64,000 nucleotides of DNA from Stutzerimonas frequens (GCF_024448335.1 NZ_JAMOHM010000010.1:62001-126000), one strand, 5' to 3'. Shown: positions 9,131 to 20,097, counted from the stretch's first letter. Numbers and translations: made by a program. Notes: generated by a model from the letters alone, not told the origin.

Positions 9131-9754
9131 TCAACCCTCTTCGGGTTTGAAGCGCACCACGAAACCATCGAGTTTCTGCTGACGCTGCAGCACATCGCGA
9201 AGGCGGTTCGCCTCGCTGCGCTCAACCAGCGGCCCGACGAAGACGCGATTCATCCCGTCAGCGGTGCGGATATAGGCGTTGTAGCCTTGCGAACGCAACG
9301 TCTGCTGCAGACTTTCCGCACTCGCGCGATTGGATAGGCTTGCCAGCTGAATCGACCAGCTGACCGGCAGGTTATTGTTGTCCAGCCGCGGCTCCGGCTT
9401 CTGCGGCTCCCCTGGTGCCGTTGGTGCCGATGGCGCAGTAGCTGGAGCAGGATCAGCCGGAGCAAGCGGCTCGACCGGAGCTGGCACCGGGTCTTCAGCC
9501 GTGGCGGCAGTCGCGTCGCCCTCTTCCTCGATGATTTCAAAGCCCTCGGGGGCCGATTTCGCCTCTGGCACCTCGACCGGCTGCATTTGGATATCGGCAA
9601 CAACCGGTGCGGCGGGAATGCTGGGCGCATCGACCGTGACATGGCGAAGGTCGTCCTGCCGATTGAACAGCATCGGTACGAAAATGACCGCTATGGCGAT
9701 CAGCACCAACGCGCCGACCATGCGTTGCAGCAATCCTTTATCCAGCAATGCCAT
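9131..9754 (-). CDS. SPOR-domain cell-division protein (DedD-like)
   Basis: This 207-residue protein has a single N-terminal membrane helix (MVGALVLIAIAVIFVPML), a long periplasmic linker rich in Ala, Pro and Glu, and a C-terminal SPOR domain (WSIQLASLSNRASAESLQQT to VVRF). SPOR domains bind denuded peptidoglycan at the septum; the arrangement matches DedD. I use the ATG at 9754 (MALLDKG): it keeps the usual short cytoplasmic tail, while further upstream the frame only runs inside folC. Its start overlaps the folC end by 17 bases, so translation is probably coupled. Confidence 0.9.
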   Translation of the reverse strand: MALLDKGLLQRMVGALVLIAIAVIFVPMLFNRQDDLRHVTVDAPSIPAAPVVADIQMQPVEVPEAKSAPEGFEIIEEEGDATAATAEDPVPAPVEPLAPADPAPATAPSAPTAPGEPQKPEPRLDNNNLPVSWSIQLASLSNRASAESLQQTLRSQGYNAYIRTADGMNRVFVGPLVERSEANRLRDVLQRQQKLDGFVVRFKPEEG

Positions 9755-11042
9755 GCCCACTTTCCCCTGCCTGTTGTTCCAGCCATTCGAGCGCCGCAGC
9801 GACACAGAAGAACGATCCGAAGACCAGCACTTCATCGCCAGAATCAGCCTTACTGCACTGCGCGACGAGAGCCTGTTCGATGCTCTCATACTGACTGACC
9901 GAAGCACCACGCTCAACCAGTGCCGCAGCCAGCTGTGCCGCTGACCGCGAACGGGCGGTAGGCAGCGGCGCGACCGCCCATTGTGCGATCTGCGGGCTCA
10001 GGGCATCGAGCACGCCAGCCAGATCCTTGTCTGCAAGGAGGCCGAACACAGCCAACCGCTGCCCCGTGATCGGTCGCTGTCCGAGCCGCTGAGCGAGAAA
10101 GCCGGCAGCGTGAGGGTTGTGTCCTACGTCCAGCAATAGCGAGATGCGCTGGCCGTTCTGCATGACGTACCGCCGGTCCAAGCGCCCGGTCACGTGCGTC
10201 CGTTGCAGCGCGCCGGCAATGCGCTCGGCATCCCAGGACAGCCCCAGCAAGGCAAAGGCCTGTAGCGCAAGCGCCGCGTTCTCCATGGGCAACGACAGCT
10301 GCGGCAACCCATGCAACTCTAGCGGCTTGCCCGCTGCATCGACGCCGCGCCAATGCCAGGTCCGAGCATCGATCGCCAGATCAAAATCACGCCCACGCAC
10401 GAACAACGGCGCCATCAGCACTTTGGCGCGCTCAAGCAATGGTGTTGGTACTTCAAGATCGCCACACAGCGCTGGTTTACCTTCGCGCAGAATCCCGGCT
10501 TTCTCGTACGCCACGCTTTCACGGCTATCACCCAGCCAGTCGGCATGATCGAGACCAATATTGGTAATCACCGCCAGGTCGGCATCGATGATGTTGACCG
10601 CGTCCAGTCGGCCACCAAGGCCGACTTCCAGTACCACCGCGTCCAGCCCTGCCCGCTCGAAGAGCCAGAATGCCGCCAGCGTCCCGACTTCGAAGTAGGT
10701 CAGCGATATGTCGCCACGGGCGCCATCCACAGCGGCAAAGGCTTCGCAGAGCTGCTCATCGCTCGCATTCACCCCCCCGAGCTGTACGCGCTCGTTGTAA
10801 CGCAGCAGATGCGGTGAGCTGTAAACGCCGACTTCGAGACCCTCGCTGCGAAGCAGCGACGCGAGGAAGGCACAAGTCGAGCCCTTGCCATTGGTGCCGG
10901 TAACGGTAATTACCAGCGGAGCCGGCCGCGTCAGACCAAGCCGCGCTGCCACCGCACGAACCCTATCCAGGCCCATGTCGATGGCAGTCGGATGCAGTTG
11001 CTCAAGATAGGCGAGCCAGTCGGCCAGGCTCCGGGTGGTCAT
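9738..11042 (-). CDS. folC: Bifunctional dihydrofolate/folylpolyglutamate synthase
   Basis: This enzyme makes dihydrofolate from dihydropteroate and glutamate and then extends the glutamate tail. The 434-residue Mur-ligase-type protein has the ATP loop [20 protein letters not shown] (about 45-64) and a C-terminal ligase domain ([19 protein letters not shown]). Its ATG overlaps the accD stop by four bases (ATGA). It belongs to the accD-folC-dedD-cvpA-purF run seen in both Pseudomonas and E. coli. Confidence 0.96.
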   Translation of the reverse strand: MTTRSLADWLAYLEQLHPTAIDMGLDRVRAVAARLGLTRPAPLVITVTGTNGKGSTCAFLASLLRSEGLEVGVYSSPHLLRYNERVQLGGVNASDEQLCEAFAAVDGARGDISLTYFEVGTLAAFWLFERAGLDAVVLEVGLGGRLDAVNIIDADLAVITNIGLDHADWLGDSRESVAYEKAGILREGKPALCGDLEVPTPLLERAKVLMAPLFVRGRDFDLAIDARTWHWRGVDAAGKPLELHGLPQLSLPMENAALALQAFALLGLSWDAERIAGALQRTHVTGRLDRRYVMQNGQRISLLLDVGHNPHAAGFLAQRLGQRPITGQRLAVFGLLADKDLAGVLDALSPQIAQWAVAPLPTARSRSAAQLAAALVERGASVSQYESIEQALVAQCSKADSGDEVLVFGSFFCVAAALEWLEQQAGESGHGIAG

Positions 11043-11932
11043 GCAGTAGCCGCTACCTGGGCAGGTTCGCTCGGTGACGGCAGTTTTTGCATCTGCGCCA
11101 ACAGGCGCGACAGACGAGCACGCAACTCGGAACGCGGAATGATCAGATCGATAGCGCCGTGATCCAGCAGGAACTCGCTACGCTGGAAGCCTTCCGGCAG
11201 CTTTTCGCGCACGGTCTGTTCGATTACCCGCGGGCCAGCGAAGCCGATCAGGGCCTTCGGCTCTGCGACGATCACATCACCCAGCATGGCCAGACTGGCG
11301 GAAACGCCGCCGTAGACCGGATCAGTCAGGACGGAGATGAAAGGCAGGCCTTCCTCGCGCATGCGAGCCAGGACTGCAGAGGTCTTGGCCATCTGCATCA
11401 GCGAGATCAGCGCCTCCTGCATCCGGGCGCCGCCGGATGCGGAGAAGCAGATCAGCGGGCAGCGCTTTTCCAGCGCCACGTTGGCGGCACGAACGAAACG
11501 CTCGCCGACGATCGCACCCATCGAGCCGCCCATGAAAGAGAACTCGAAGGCACAGGCAACCACAGGGACATTGACCACCTTGCCGCTCATGGCGACCAGG
11601 GCGTCCTTTTCACCGGTCTGCTTCTGAGCGGCGGTCAGGCGATCCTTGTACTTCTTGCTGTCACGAAACTTGAGACGATCGACCGGTTCGAGATCGGCGG
11701 CAATCTCTTCACGCCCCTCGGTATCGAGGAAGATGTCCAGACGAGTACGGGCATCGATGCGCATGTGATGCTGGCACTTGGGGCATACATCAAGCGTCTT
11801 TTCCAGTTCGGGACGATACAGAACCGCCTCGCAGGATGGGCATTTGTGCCAGAGGCCTTCGGGCACCGAACTCTTCTGCGACTCCGAGCGCATGATCGAA
11901 GGGATCAGCTTGTCTACCAGCCAGTTGCTCAT
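11039..11932 (-). CDS. accD: Acetyl-CoA carboxylase carboxyltransferase beta subunit
   Basis: This is the carboxyltransferase beta subunit of acetyl-CoA carboxylase, which makes malonyl-CoA for fatty-acid synthesis with AccA. The 297 residues include the N-terminal zinc ribbon (CPSC and CPKC pairs, about residues 29-51) and the crotonase-like core ([20 protein letters not shown]). The start is the ATG at 11932 (MSNWLVDKL), with GGAG ahead of it; the frame is open further upstream but that part does not match the family. It ends inside the folC start. Confidence 0.96.
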   Translation of the reverse strand: MSNWLVDKLIPSIMRSESQKSSVPEGLWHKCPSCEAVLYRPELEKTLDVCPKCQHHMRIDARTRLDIFLDTEGREEIAADLEPVDRLKFRDSKKYKDRLTAAQKQTGEKDALVAMSGKVVNVPVVACAFEFSFMGGSMGAIVGERFVRAANVALEKRCPLICFSASGGARMQEALISLMQMAKTSAVLARMREEGLPFISVLTDPVYGGVSASLAMLGDVIVAEPKALIGFAGPRVIEQTVREKLPEGFQRSEFLLDHGAIDLIIPRSELRARLSRLLAQMQKLPSPSEPAQVAATA

Positions 11933-12147
11933 GCTCTTGTTCTCCAAAGCTTCATTCCTGCCGCGCACCCGCGCCGCAGGTTGATTCATCGTTGCGACCG
12001 GAGCATGCAAACGCTCGCCAGACGCGTAAGCGATGCGCATGAGCGCAACCGCCATATTCGATCTCTTCCTGCCGGAAGAAATCACCACCAATCGGTGCGC
12101 TGGGCTCACCAGCGACTCGTTACTGGACGGTCACGACCATCCAGGCG

Positions 12148-12771
12148 TCACATAGTCGACCGCACACGCTCGATAAAGGCTGCAACCTTGGCCGCATCCT
12201 TGATGCCCTTGCCCTGCTCCACACCGCCACTGACGTCCACGGCATATGGCCGGACCTGGGCTATTGCCTGCTGGACATTCTCTACGGTAAGCCCTCCAGC
12301 AAGAATCAACGGCTTGGGCAATGAAGGGGGGATAAGTGACCAGTCGAAGCGCTCGCCCGTTCCGCCCGGCATGCCAGCCACGAAGGTATCCAGAAGGATG
12401 CCGCTAGCATTGCCGTAGCGAGCAATCTGAGCAGCGACATCCTCGCCGTTACCGACTCGCAGCGCCTTGAACCACGGGCGGTGAAAGCCTTCGCATGCGC
12501 CCGGTGATTCGTCCCCATGGAACTGCAGCATATCCAGTGGAACCGCATCGAGCGTCTCGTTGATCTCACAGCGGCTGGCATTGACGAACAACCCGACCGT
12601 CGTAACGAAAGGAGGCAAGGCTGCGATGATCTCGCGCGCCCGTTGCAGGCTGACCGCCCGTGGACTCTTGGGATAAAAGACCAGGCCGATGGCATCAGCG
12701 CCCGCCGCCGCAGCGGCCAGGGCGTCCTCAATCCGGGTGATGCCACATATCTTGCTGCGAACGATCGGCAA
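12148..12771 (-). CDS. trpF: Phosphoribosylanthranilate isomerase
   Basis: This is the third step of tryptophan synthesis. The 207-residue TIM barrel carries the N-terminal catalytic cysteine in SKICGIT and the C-terminal aspartate region ([14 protein letters not shown]). The best start by homology is TTG at 12771 ([11 protein letters not shown]); the upstream in-frame ATG at 12846 would add 25 hydrophobic residues that the family lacks. The gene sits between truA and accD as in P. aeruginosa, apart from the other trp genes. Confidence 0.92.
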   Translation of the reverse strand: MPIVRSKICGITRIEDALAAAAAGADAIGLVFYPKSPRAVSLQRAREIIAALPPFVTTVGLFVNASRCEINETLDAVPLDMLQFHGDESPGACEGFHRPWFKALRVGNGEDVAAQIARYGNASGILLDTFVAGMPGGTGERFDWSLIPPSLPKPLILAGGLTVENVQQAIAQVRPYAVDVSGGVEQGKGIKDAAKVAAFIERVRSTM

Positions 12772-12849
12772 CGGAACTCTACCTGTCAACGGAAAAAAGG
12801 ATGGTAACAAAAGCCATGTCAGCTGCAAGCGAATCGCCACGGGCATTCG

Positions 12850-13710
12850 TCAGCATCGAACGTCTGGCAGGCCGGAAAGAAAATGCGGCCCGAGATAGCG
12901 CTTCGGTAGCTCAAACTCTTCCGGGTAGTCCACTTCGACCAGATAGAGACCATATGGATGTGCCGTTACTCCACCGGTGCGGCGAACTCGTGACTCAAGC
13001 ACTTGCGACGCCCACTCCACCGGTCGCTCACCGGCACCGATGGTCATGAGCACTCCGGCAAAATTGCGCACCATGTGATGGAGAAAGGCATTGGCCCTGA
13101 CATCGATGACGATCAGCCGGCCGTATTCGAGCAGCTCCAGATGATGAATTGTCTTGATCGGCGACTTGGCCTGGCACTGCCTCGCGCGGAATGCACTGAA
13201 GTCGTGCGTACCCACCAGGGCAACGGCAGCGGCACGCATCCGTTCGATGTCCAGCGGACGGTGATTCCAGGTAACTTCTTCTGCTAGATGCGCTGGACGG
13301 ATCTGATCGTTGTAGATCACGTAACGGTATCGACGCGCCATGGCACTGAAGCGCGCATCGAAATGCAGCGGCATCTCCTTTGCCCAGGTAACGCTTATGT
13401 CCGGAGGCAGGTTCATGTTCGCGCCCATGACCCATGCATGCATGCTGCGCGAAACGGGCGTATCGAAATGCACTACCTGACCGCTGGCGTGGACCAGCGC
13501 ATCCGTGCGCCCCGCGCAGCTGAGCGTGACACGGTGGCCGCCCGCGACCTTGGTCAGCGCTGTCTCGAGTGACTCTTGAATGGACGGCACACCGGCACGC
13601 TGGCGCTGGAAGCCACGGTATCGGGCCCCCTTGTACTCAACGCCGAGAGCGATTCTGGAAACGCCGACGGCAGCCATTTCGGCTGCCGCTTCGGGTACTG
13701 CTTGGTTCAT
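12850..13710 (-). CDS. truA: tRNA pseudouridine synthase A
   Basis: TruA makes pseudouridine at positions 38-40 of tRNA anticodon arms. The catalytic aspartate lies in CAGRTDALVHASGQVVHF, and the C-terminus has the family pattern HHMVRNFAGVLMTIGAGE. I choose the ATG at 13710 (MNQAVPEAA), four bases after the fimV stop, giving 286 residues; an upstream in-frame ATG would overlap fimV. The Pseudomonas order fimV-truA-trpF is kept. Confidence 0.95.
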   Translation of the reverse strand: MNQAVPEAAAEMAAVGVSRIALGVEYKGARYRGFQRQRAGVPSIQESLETALTKVAGGHRVTLSCAGRTDALVHASGQVVHFDTPVSRSMHAWVMGANMNLPPDISVTWAKEMPLHFDARFSAMARRYRYVIYNDQIRPAHLAEEVTWNHRPLDIERMRAAAVALVGTHDFSAFRARQCQAKSPIKTIHHLELLEYGRLIVIDVRANAFLHHMVRNFAGVLMTIGAGERPVEWASQVLESRVRRTGGVTAHPYGLYLVEVDYPEEFELPKRYLGPHFLSGLPDVRC

Positions 13711-13714
13711 AGGA

Positions 13715-16483
13715 TCAGGCGAGTTTGGCGAGCATGTCGCGCGCCTCCTGCTGCTGAACATCGCTACCCTCGGACATCACCTCATCGAGGATATCGCGCG
13801 CACCTTCGGCATCCCCCATGTCAATGTAGGCCCTGGCAAGATCCAGCTTGGTGGTGGTCTCGTCGGTATCGGAGAAGAAATCGAAATCCTCGTCCAGCTC
13901 CGCGGTGGGGTGGACATCGCCCTGCTCGGCTACCGGTGCCGGCGTCGGCTCGTCTAGATCCTTCGATAGGTCCTCGATGTCAGCCTCAACTTCATCCAGC
14001 TGCGCTGCAAAGTTGTCCGATCGAGCGCCTTGCTCCTGCTCTGGCTCCTCCAGGGAAATGTCGAAGCCTTCTGGCAGCGTCTCGGTCTCGGCAGCAGCTT
14101 CTTCAGTCAGCTCGAAATCAAGCTCATCGCTATCGAATTCAACAGGCGCACCGGCGGGTGTTTCGTCTTCGAGACTCAGCGAAAAATCATCTTCTTCAAC
14201 CGTGTTGTCCGCAGCGCTTTCAGCGCCGAAGGAAAAGTCGGTCAGTTCTTCTTGCTCGGTCTTCGACGGCTGCTCGTCCTCTTCCAGCCCCAGGCTGAAG
14301 TCGTCGTCGATTGCAGTCTGTTCCGTGGACTTAACCTCCAAATCTTCGTCCAACATCAGATCGTCAAAATTCAACGAATCATCCGCAGGCAAGGAGGCCG
14401 GACGCTCGTCATTCAGATCAATATCCAGATCATCCAGGCTAAGATCGAACTCATCATTCAGGTTCTTGCTGGCAGCGGGAACTGGCGGCTCATCAAGCTG
14501 GAAATCGTCCAGATCGAGGCTGTTCATGTCCACCTGCGCTGCGGCCATGCCCGCTGCAGCACCGCCCACGGCTGCGGCCATCGCCGGATACTTGTGCTTC
14601 AGCTGCTCGACTTCCGCAGTGGCGCCACCGATCTCACGCAACTCGGCCTCTTCACGGGCGAAACCCTCGCGATTCCCCAGCTCCGCATAGACTTCCATGA
14701 GCTTCAGGCGCAGATCGCTGCGATGAGGCTCATCGTTGAGTGCATTCTGCAGAAGCTCTGCAGCCTGGTTGAAGCGACCATAGGCAATGTAGATGTCCGC
14801 CTCCGCTAGCGCATCACCAGTTGCGGGGGTCAGTTCGTTGCCAGCAGGCGCCGGCGTGTTGACGGGTTGAAAGACCGCTTCCTGGGGGCGCTCCTGACCA
14901 ACGTCGACGAACCCGGGCGTGCCAAGCTGCAGATCATCCACCGCGCTCTCCGCCAGAAGGCTTTCCTGCAACTCGGCTTCCCGCATCGCATTTCGACGCG
15001 AAAGAGCCATCAGGCCGACCAGCAGCAACAGCAGCGCGCTTCCGCCCAACACACCGAGCAGCAGAGTGTTTGACATCAGATCATCGATCAGGCCCCGCTG
15101 CTCCGGCTCGGCTGCAGGTGCAGCGGGCTTGGCGGGCTGCGGGGCAGGCTTGGCGGCCTGGGGCTTAACTGGAGATGGAGCCACAGCCGGAGTCGACTCT
15201 GCTGCGCTCGCACCGGCATCAGCCTGAGCGTCATCTTGCGGGGCGTTTGCAGCGTTCTGCTCAAGGGGTGCTGTATCGCCATCGACCGCTGCCGACGGGG
15301 TCGCAGCGCCTGTCGGAGCCGCCTCGCTCGTCTCAGCGGTCTGCCCCTCTGCGCCCAACTGCGCCTGGAGCTTGGCCAACTGGTCATCCTTCAGCTGCAT
15401 CAGACGCTGCAACTTCTCCAACTGCCCCTGCAGATCGTTCAGGCGATCTTTCAGCTCATCGTTTTCACGGCGACTGGAATCCAGGCTTTCCTGAGTTACC
15501 GCGAGCTTGTCGCGCAACGCTTTGCCACCATCGCCAGCCCCGGTATCGGACCCTTCGGTCGACTTGCCGGCATCGGCTGCGACGAGGCGCAGGCTATCTC
15601 CAGAATCGCTACGCGACGGCGTGGCGCCGGCCTCGGTACGACGCGTTGCATCCAGCTGGCGCGCAGCTGCCACTGCGCCGCTTCGACCCTGACGCCAAGC
15701 GGCGTTCTGCTCGGCAACCTGGCTGATCGCCTCCGCCTGCGAGCGGCTGGATATCTGCCCCGCGTCAGGAAGGCGCAGCACCTGCCCGCTTTTCATTCGA
15801 TTGATGTTGCCATCGATAAAGGCATTCGGGTTCAGGTCCTGAATGGCCAGCATCGTCTGATGGACCGTGCCCTCACCCCGGTTACGCTCGGCGATATCCC
15901 AGAGCGTATCGCGGGCAGAGGTGCGATATTCATTACCCGATTGCGCAGCATTCGCGACGGATACCGGCGCGGAAGGCGCAGCCGCCGGGCGAATCGGGGC
16001 CGCGCGCAGCGGCTCGGCGGCACGAGCCGGGGCGGAGGAAATGGGCAGCTGGGGAGCCGCGGCTGCGGCCGTTTCCGGCGAGTAGAGTGGCGGATCGAGA
16101 AGCAGGGTGTATTCGCGAAGCAGGCGCCCGTTTGGCCACAGCACTTCTACGAGAAAATTGAGGTAAGGCTCACGCACCGGCTTGCTGGAGGAAACCTGAA
16201 TGACGCTCTTTCCGTTTGGCCTCAGTACCGGGGTGAACTTCAGGTCCGTCAGAAAGTACTGACGATCAATACCCGCTCGATTGAAATCCTCCAGGGACGC
16301 AAGCACTGGTATGACTTCGCCGGGAGCCAGGTTCTTGGCATCGAGCAGTTCGATCTCTGCGATCAGCGGTTGATTCAATGACGACTGAAGCGTGACCTCT
16401 CCCAGCCCAAGCGCATGGGCCATTTCTGTAGTCAGCGCGGTAGCAGCCGCGATTGCCAGCACCAGATTGCGAACCCGAACCAT
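13715..16483 (-). CDS. fimV: Peptidoglycan-binding pilus assembly hub FimV
   Basis: FimV is an inner-membrane protein that gathers type IV pilus and polar signalling proteins (PilQ multimers, FimL, PilG) at the pole. The 922 residues show a signal peptide (cut near AHALG), a FimV N-terminal domain, a LysM domain (about 183-236, EYRTSARDTLWDIAERNRGE), a coiled coil near 330-370, one membrane helix (LLLGVLGGSALLLLLVGLMAL, about 480), a TPR segment near 560-620, a very acidic low-complexity region and the C-terminal FimV motif (LDLARAYIDMGDAEGARDIL). Size and layout match P. aeruginosa FimV. Confidence 0.95.
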   Translation of the reverse strand: MVRVRNLVLAIAAATALTTEMAHALGLGEVTLQSSLNQPLIAEIELLDAKNLAPGEVIPVLASLEDFNRAGIDRQYFLTDLKFTPVLRPNGKSVIQVSSSKPVREPYLNFLVEVLWPNGRLLREYTLLLDPPLYSPETAAAAAPQLPISSAPARAAEPLRAAPIRPAAAPSAPVSVANAAQSGNEYRTSARDTLWDIAERNRGEGTVHQTMLAIQDLNPNAFIDGNINRMKSGQVLRLPDAGQISSRSQAEAISQVAEQNAAWRQGRSGAVAAARQLDATRRTEAGATPSRSDSGDSLRLVAADAGKSTEGSDTGAGDGGKALRDKLAVTQESLDSSRRENDELKDRLNDLQGQLEKLQRLMQLKDDQLAKLQAQLGAEGQTAETSEAAPTGAATPSAAVDGDTAPLEQNAANAPQDDAQADAGASAAESTPAVAPSPVKPQAAKPAPQPAKPAAPAAEPEQRGLIDDLMSNTLLLGVLGGSALLLLLVGLMALSRRNAMREAELQESLLAESAVDDLQLGTPGFVDVGQERPQEAVFQPVNTPAPAGNELTPATGDALAEADIYIAYGRFNQAAELLQNALNDEPHRSDLRLKLMEVYAELGNREGFAREEAELREIGGATAEVEQLKHKYPAMAAAVGGAAAGMAAAQVDMNSLDLDDFQLDEPPVPAASKNLNDEFDLSLDDLDIDLNDERPASLPADDSLNFDDLMLDEDLEVKSTEQTAIDDDFSLGLEEDEQPSKTEQEELTDFSFGAESAADNTVEEDDFSLSLEDETPAGAPVEFDSDELDFELTEEAAAETETLPEGFDISLEEPEQEQGARSDNFAAQLDEVEADIEDLSKDLDEPTPAPVAEQGDVHPTAELDEDFDFFSDTDETTTKLDLARAYIDMGDAEGARDILDEVMSEGSDVQQQEARDMLAKLA

Positions 16484-16627
16484 TATTTAATCCCTTGTTT
16501 ATCTTTTTCTCGTACTACGAGAGGGTCTTATGTCACTGCCCGCGCCACCTGGCGGTGGCTCCCCATCAGCGATAAGCCGTTCAGCGCACCGGCTAGAATT
16601 AATCTTTGAATTACCAGTAAGTATCTT

Positions 16628-17638
16628 TTACAGATAGTCTTTTATCAACAACTCACCAGACTGCACAGCATTCAGCGCTGCGCCTTTTCGCACGTTATCA
16701 GACACAATCCACAAATTGACTTCCCGTGGATCACAGATGCCTCGACGAACTCTTCCGACATAGATCACATCCTGCCCGACCGCGTCGCCAACCGCTGTCG
16801 GATAATCGCCCGACTCCACCAGCTCAACCCCCTGCGCCGCTTCAAGGGCTGCGGACAGCGCCTGCATATCGGCCTCGACCCGCCCCTGCAACGAGACGAC
16901 GAGGCTCTCTCCGAAGAACACCGGAGCCTGAACGAACGTAACAGAGACAGCGAGTTCCGGCATATCCAGGAGCTGACGAAGCTCCTCAACCAGGCGCCGC
17001 TCCTGCAATCCATATCCTTGCGCGTCGACCGCCTCGGCTTGTGCGAGCATATTGAAAGCCACCTGCCGACCGAATACCCGCGGCTCCAAAGGTCGTGCAT
17101 TGAGCAATTCGGAGGTCTGTCGGGCAAGCTCCCTCACGCCTGCCGAGCCATGGCTGGACACGGGCAGACAGGCTGTAACAGTCACGCGATGCAACTCCAG
17201 CTGTTGCTGGATCGGTTTCAATGCGATGGCCAGGGCGACCGATTCAGGCAGTGGACTTGCAACGGCGCACTGTTCCGGCAACGCGTCGAGCAGCACGCCG
17301 TTGACCTCTGGCACAACGCATAGCTGCTGCTCGACGGGAATCGAGGCTGACAGATCGATGACTCGGCAGCCAGCCGCTAACGCCTTGACGCGGCACTCGC
17401 TCAGCAATGCAGAGGCACCAACCAAAAACACCAATTGCGCTCGATTGAATTCGAAGCGATCCACCTCGCCTACACGCAGATTCCGGCCCTTGAACGGCAC
17501 GGTATGCCCGACACTCTCGGTGCCATCCAACAGATGCAGCTCGGCAACCGGAAATGCCCTTTCCTCGAGCACCTCGACCAGCGCTTCGCCTACCAAGCTA
17601 ACCGCACCTACGACCGCAACACCGACACCTGTGGGCAT
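16628..17638 (-). CDS. Aspartate-semialdehyde dehydrogenase-like protein (Usg family)
   Basis: This 336-residue protein has the aspartate-semialdehyde dehydrogenase fold and an N-terminal Rossmann segment (VAVVGAVSLVGEALVEVLEE). The catalytic cysteine motif (NCT in true Asd) is replaced by VASPLPES, so it is probably not an active dehydrogenase. This is typical of the Usg-1 paralogues that sit beside asd or truA. The start is the ATG at 17638, with a strong GGAGG seven bases upstream. It lies about 120 bases after asd, separated from it by a terminator. Its function is unknown. Confidence 0.9.
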   Translation of the reverse strand: MPTGVGVAVVGAVSLVGEALVEVLEERAFPVAELHLLDGTESVGHTVPFKGRNLRVGEVDRFEFNRAQLVFLVGASALLSECRVKALAAGCRVIDLSASIPVEQQLCVVPEVNGVLLDALPEQCAVASPLPESVALAIALKPIQQQLELHRVTVTACLPVSSHGSAGVRELARQTSELLNARPLEPRVFGRQVAFNMLAQAEAVDAQGYGLQERRLVEELRQLLDMPELAVSVTFVQAPVFFGESLVVSLQGRVEADMQALSAALEAAQGVELVESGDYPTAVGDAVGQDVIYVGRVRRGICDPREVNLWIVSDNVRKGAALNAVQSGELLIKDYL

Positions 17639-17724
17639 CGTCACCTCCACGCATTAAGGACCGGCACTGTAGCGAAATGGCAGACCACTGCAAGCGACAC
17701 TGCCGAGCGGCACATCGCACAAAC

Positions 17725-17751
17725 GAAAACGCCGCGAGCAAGTCGCGGCGT
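17725..17751 (-). terminator. Terminator downstream of asd
   Basis: A nine-base-pair GC-rich stem (ACGCCGCGA/TCGCGGCGT, five-base loop) is followed on the - strand by TTTTCGTTT. It lies just past the asd stop at 17774 and should end the asd transcript before the Usg gene. Confidence 0.8.
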
Positions 17752-17773
17752 CTGGCACGTCATCGAGCGCCTA

Positions 17774-18886
17774 TCAGCGCTCCAGCAGGATACGCAGCAT
17801 GCGCCGCAGTGGCTCGGCAGCCCCCCACAGCAGCTGATCACCGACAGTGAACGCACCCAGGTAATGCGAGCCCATGTTCAGCTTGCGCAGACGTCCGACC
17901 GGTACGCTCAGCGTCCCGGTCACAGCCGCCGGGCTCAGCTCCTGCATGCTGGCATCGCGGTGATTCGGCACCAGCTTGACCCAGGGATTGTGCTGACTGA
18001 TCAGCCCTTCGATATCGGAGATCGGCACATCCTTGTTCAGCTTGATGGTCAGCGCCTGGCTATGGCAACGCATGGCACCGACGCGTACACAGATGCCGTC
18101 AACCGGGATCGGGCTCTTGAAGCGACCGAGGATCTTGTTGGTCTCGGCCTGCGCCTTCCATTCTTCACGGCTCTGCCCGTTCGGCAGTTCCTTGTCGATG
18201 TACGGGATCAGGCTGCCGGCCAACGGCACGCCGAAATTGTCCACCGGGAAAGCTTCGCTACGCTGGGTTTCGGCCACCTTGCGGTCAATGTCCAGAATGG
18301 CGCTGGCGGGATTCAGCAGATCGTCAGCCACAGCCGCATTGATGGCGCCCATCTGCTTGATCAGCTCGCGCATGTTCTGCGCGCCGGCGCCGGATGCGGC
18401 CTGATAAGTCATGGCACTCATCCACTCCACCAGCCCTGCCTCGAACAGACCGCCCAAGCCCATCAGCGCCAGGCTGACGGTACAGTTACCGCCGATGTAG
18501 TTTTTGGTGCCGGCATCGAGCTGCTGGTCGATCACGCGACGGTTCACGGGATCGAGCACGATCACCGCATCGTCCTGCATGCGCAGCGACGAGGCGGCAT
18601 CGATCCAATAGCCCTGCCAGCCGGCTTCGCGCAGCTTCGGGAAGACCTCATTGGTGTAGTCGCCACCCTGACAGGTCAGAATCACATCGAGGCCTTTCAG
18701 CTCGTCGATGCTGTAGGCGTCCTTCAGCGCAGCGGTTTCCTTGCCAATATCGGGCCCCTGGCCGCCGACATTGGAAGTGGTGAAGAACACGGGCTCGATC
18801 AGGTCGAAGTCCCGCTCTTCCAGCATTCGCTGCATGAGCACGGAACCGACCATACCGCGCCAACCGATCAGACCTACACGTTTCAT
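17774..18886 (-). CDS. asd: Aspartate-semialdehyde dehydrogenase
   Basis: This NADPH enzyme reduces aspartyl phosphate to the semialdehyde, the branch point for lysine/diaminopimelate, methionine and threonine. The 370 residues include the nucleotide site [12 protein letters not shown] and the catalytic cysteine in [12 protein letters not shown] (about residues 130-141). The ATG at 18886 is the family start; the open frame upstream to 18922 does not match. It is bounded on both sides by hairpin terminators, so it is probably transcribed alone. Confidence 0.97.
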   Translation of the reverse strand: MKRVGLIGWRGMVGSVLMQRMLEERDFDLIEPVFFTTSNVGGQGPDIGKETAALKDAYSIDELKGLDVILTCQGGDYTNEVFPKLREAGWQGYWIDAASSLRMQDDAVIVLDPVNRRVIDQQLDAGTKNYIGGNCTVSLALMGLGGLFEAGLVEWMSAMTYQAASGAGAQNMRELIKQMGAINAAVADDLLNPASAILDIDRKVAETQRSEAFPVDNFGVPLAGSLIPYIDKELPNGQSREEWKAQAETNKILGRFKSPIPVDGICVRVGAMRCHSQALTIKLNKDVPISDIEGLISQHNPWVKLVPNHRDASMQELSPAAVTGTLSVPVGRLRKLNMGSHYLGAFTVGDQLLWGAAEPLRRMLRILLER

Positions 18887-18904
18887 CGCAACTACACCTA
18901 TAGA

Positions 18905-18934
18905 AAAAGTGGCCCGCACCATTCAGCGCGGGCC
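18905..18934 (-). terminator. Terminator of the leuCDB operon
   Basis: Seven-base GC arms (GGCCCGC/GCGGGCC, 18911-18917 and 18928-18934) are followed on the - strand by ACTTTTTC. The hairpin begins six bases after the leuB stop. Confidence 0.82.
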
Positions 18935-18940
18935 AAAAGA

Positions 18941-20023
18941 TTACAACTTCGCGAGGGCCGCGACTACTGCATCGCCCATCGCCTGAGTACCAACTTTGCT
19001 ACAACCTTCGGACCAGATGTCGCCGGTGCGCAGGCCCTGATCGAGGACATCGCTGACCGCTTGTTCGATGGCATCGGCTGCAGCCACCTGATTGAAGCTG
19101 TAACGCAGCATCATCGAAACGGAAAGGATGGTTGCCAGCGGGTTGGCGATACCTTTGCCAGCGATGTCCGGTGCCGAGCCGTGGCACGGCTCGTACATGC
19201 CCTTGTTGCCGGCGTCCAGCGAGGCCGACGGCAACATGCCGATCGAACCGGTGAGCATGGAGGCCTCGTCCGACAGGATGTCGCCGAACATGTTGTCGGT
19301 GACGATCACGTCGAACTGCTTCGGCGCGCGCACCAGCTGCATGGCAGCGTTATCGACATACATATGGCTGAGTTCGACTTCCGGGTAGTCCTTGGCGACT
19401 TCCTCGACCACCGCCCGCCACAGCTGGCTGGAAGCCAGCACGTTCGCTTTGTCCACCGAGCAGAGCTTCTTGTTGCGCACCATGGCCATGTCGAAGCCAA
19501 CCTTGGTGATGCGGCGAATCTCGCTCTCGCTGTACGGCAGTGTGTCGTACGCCATGCGCTCACCGTTCTCCAGTACCTTGCTCTCGCGCGGCTGGCCGAA
19601 GTAGATGCCACCGGTCAGCTCCCGGACGATCAGGATGTCCAGACCGGCAACGATTTCCGGCTTGAGCGACGAGGCATCGGCCAATTGCGGATAAAGCAGC
19701 GCAGGGCGCAGGTTGCCGAACAGCCCCAGCTGGGAGCGAATCTTCAGCAGGCCGCGCTCGGGACGAATGGCCGGATCGATGGTGTCCCACTTAGGCCCGC
19801 CGACGGCGCCCAGCAGGATCGCGTCAGCGGCACGAGCACGCTCCAGGGTCTCATCGGCCAGCGGCACGCCGTACTTGTCGACAGCCGCACCACCGAGCTC
19901 GTCGTAGCTCAGCTCGAAGCCCAGCTGAAACTTGTCATTGGCCAGCTGCAGCACCTTGACCGCCTCGGCCATGATTTCCGGGCCAATACCATCGCCAGGG
20001 AGAACCAGAATCTGTTTGGACAT
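18941..20023 (-). CDS. leuB: 3-isopropylmalate dehydrogenase
   Basis: LeuB oxidises and decarboxylates 3-isopropylmalate in leucine synthesis. The 360 residues begin [18 protein letters not shown] and include the substrate/NAD motif [19 protein letters not shown] near 244-262. The start is the ATG at 20023; the frame upstream to 20071 lacks family similarity. It is the last gene of the leuC-leuD-leuB operon and is followed at once by a strong terminator. Confidence 0.97.
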   Translation of the reverse strand: MSKQILVLPGDGIGPEIMAEAVKVLQLANDKFQLGFELSYDELGGAAVDKYGVPLADETLERARAADAILLGAVGGPKWDTIDPAIRPERGLLKIRSQLGLFGNLRPALLYPQLADASSLKPEIVAGLDILIVRELTGGIYFGQPRESKVLENGERMAYDTLPYSESEIRRITKVGFDMAMVRNKKLCSVDKANVLASSQLWRAVVEEVAKDYPEVELSHMYVDNAAMQLVRAPKQFDVIVTDNMFGDILSDEASMLTGSIGMLPSASLDAGNKGMYEPCHGSAPDIAGKGIANPLATILSVSMMLRYSFNQVAAADAIEQAVSDVLDQGLRTGDIWSEGCSKVGTQAMGDAVVAALAKL

Positions 20024-20097
20024 TTTTCGTTCCTGTGAATTGATACGCCGCAGGGTGGGGATGCAGCCCACTCCTATATATAGGTTCAGCTCGCGCG

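Noticed and set aside
17435-20038. An 867-residue open frame antisense to asd and leuB
   Set aside because: It crosses three real genes and two terminators on the opposite strand and has typical antisense His/Gln/Arg composition.
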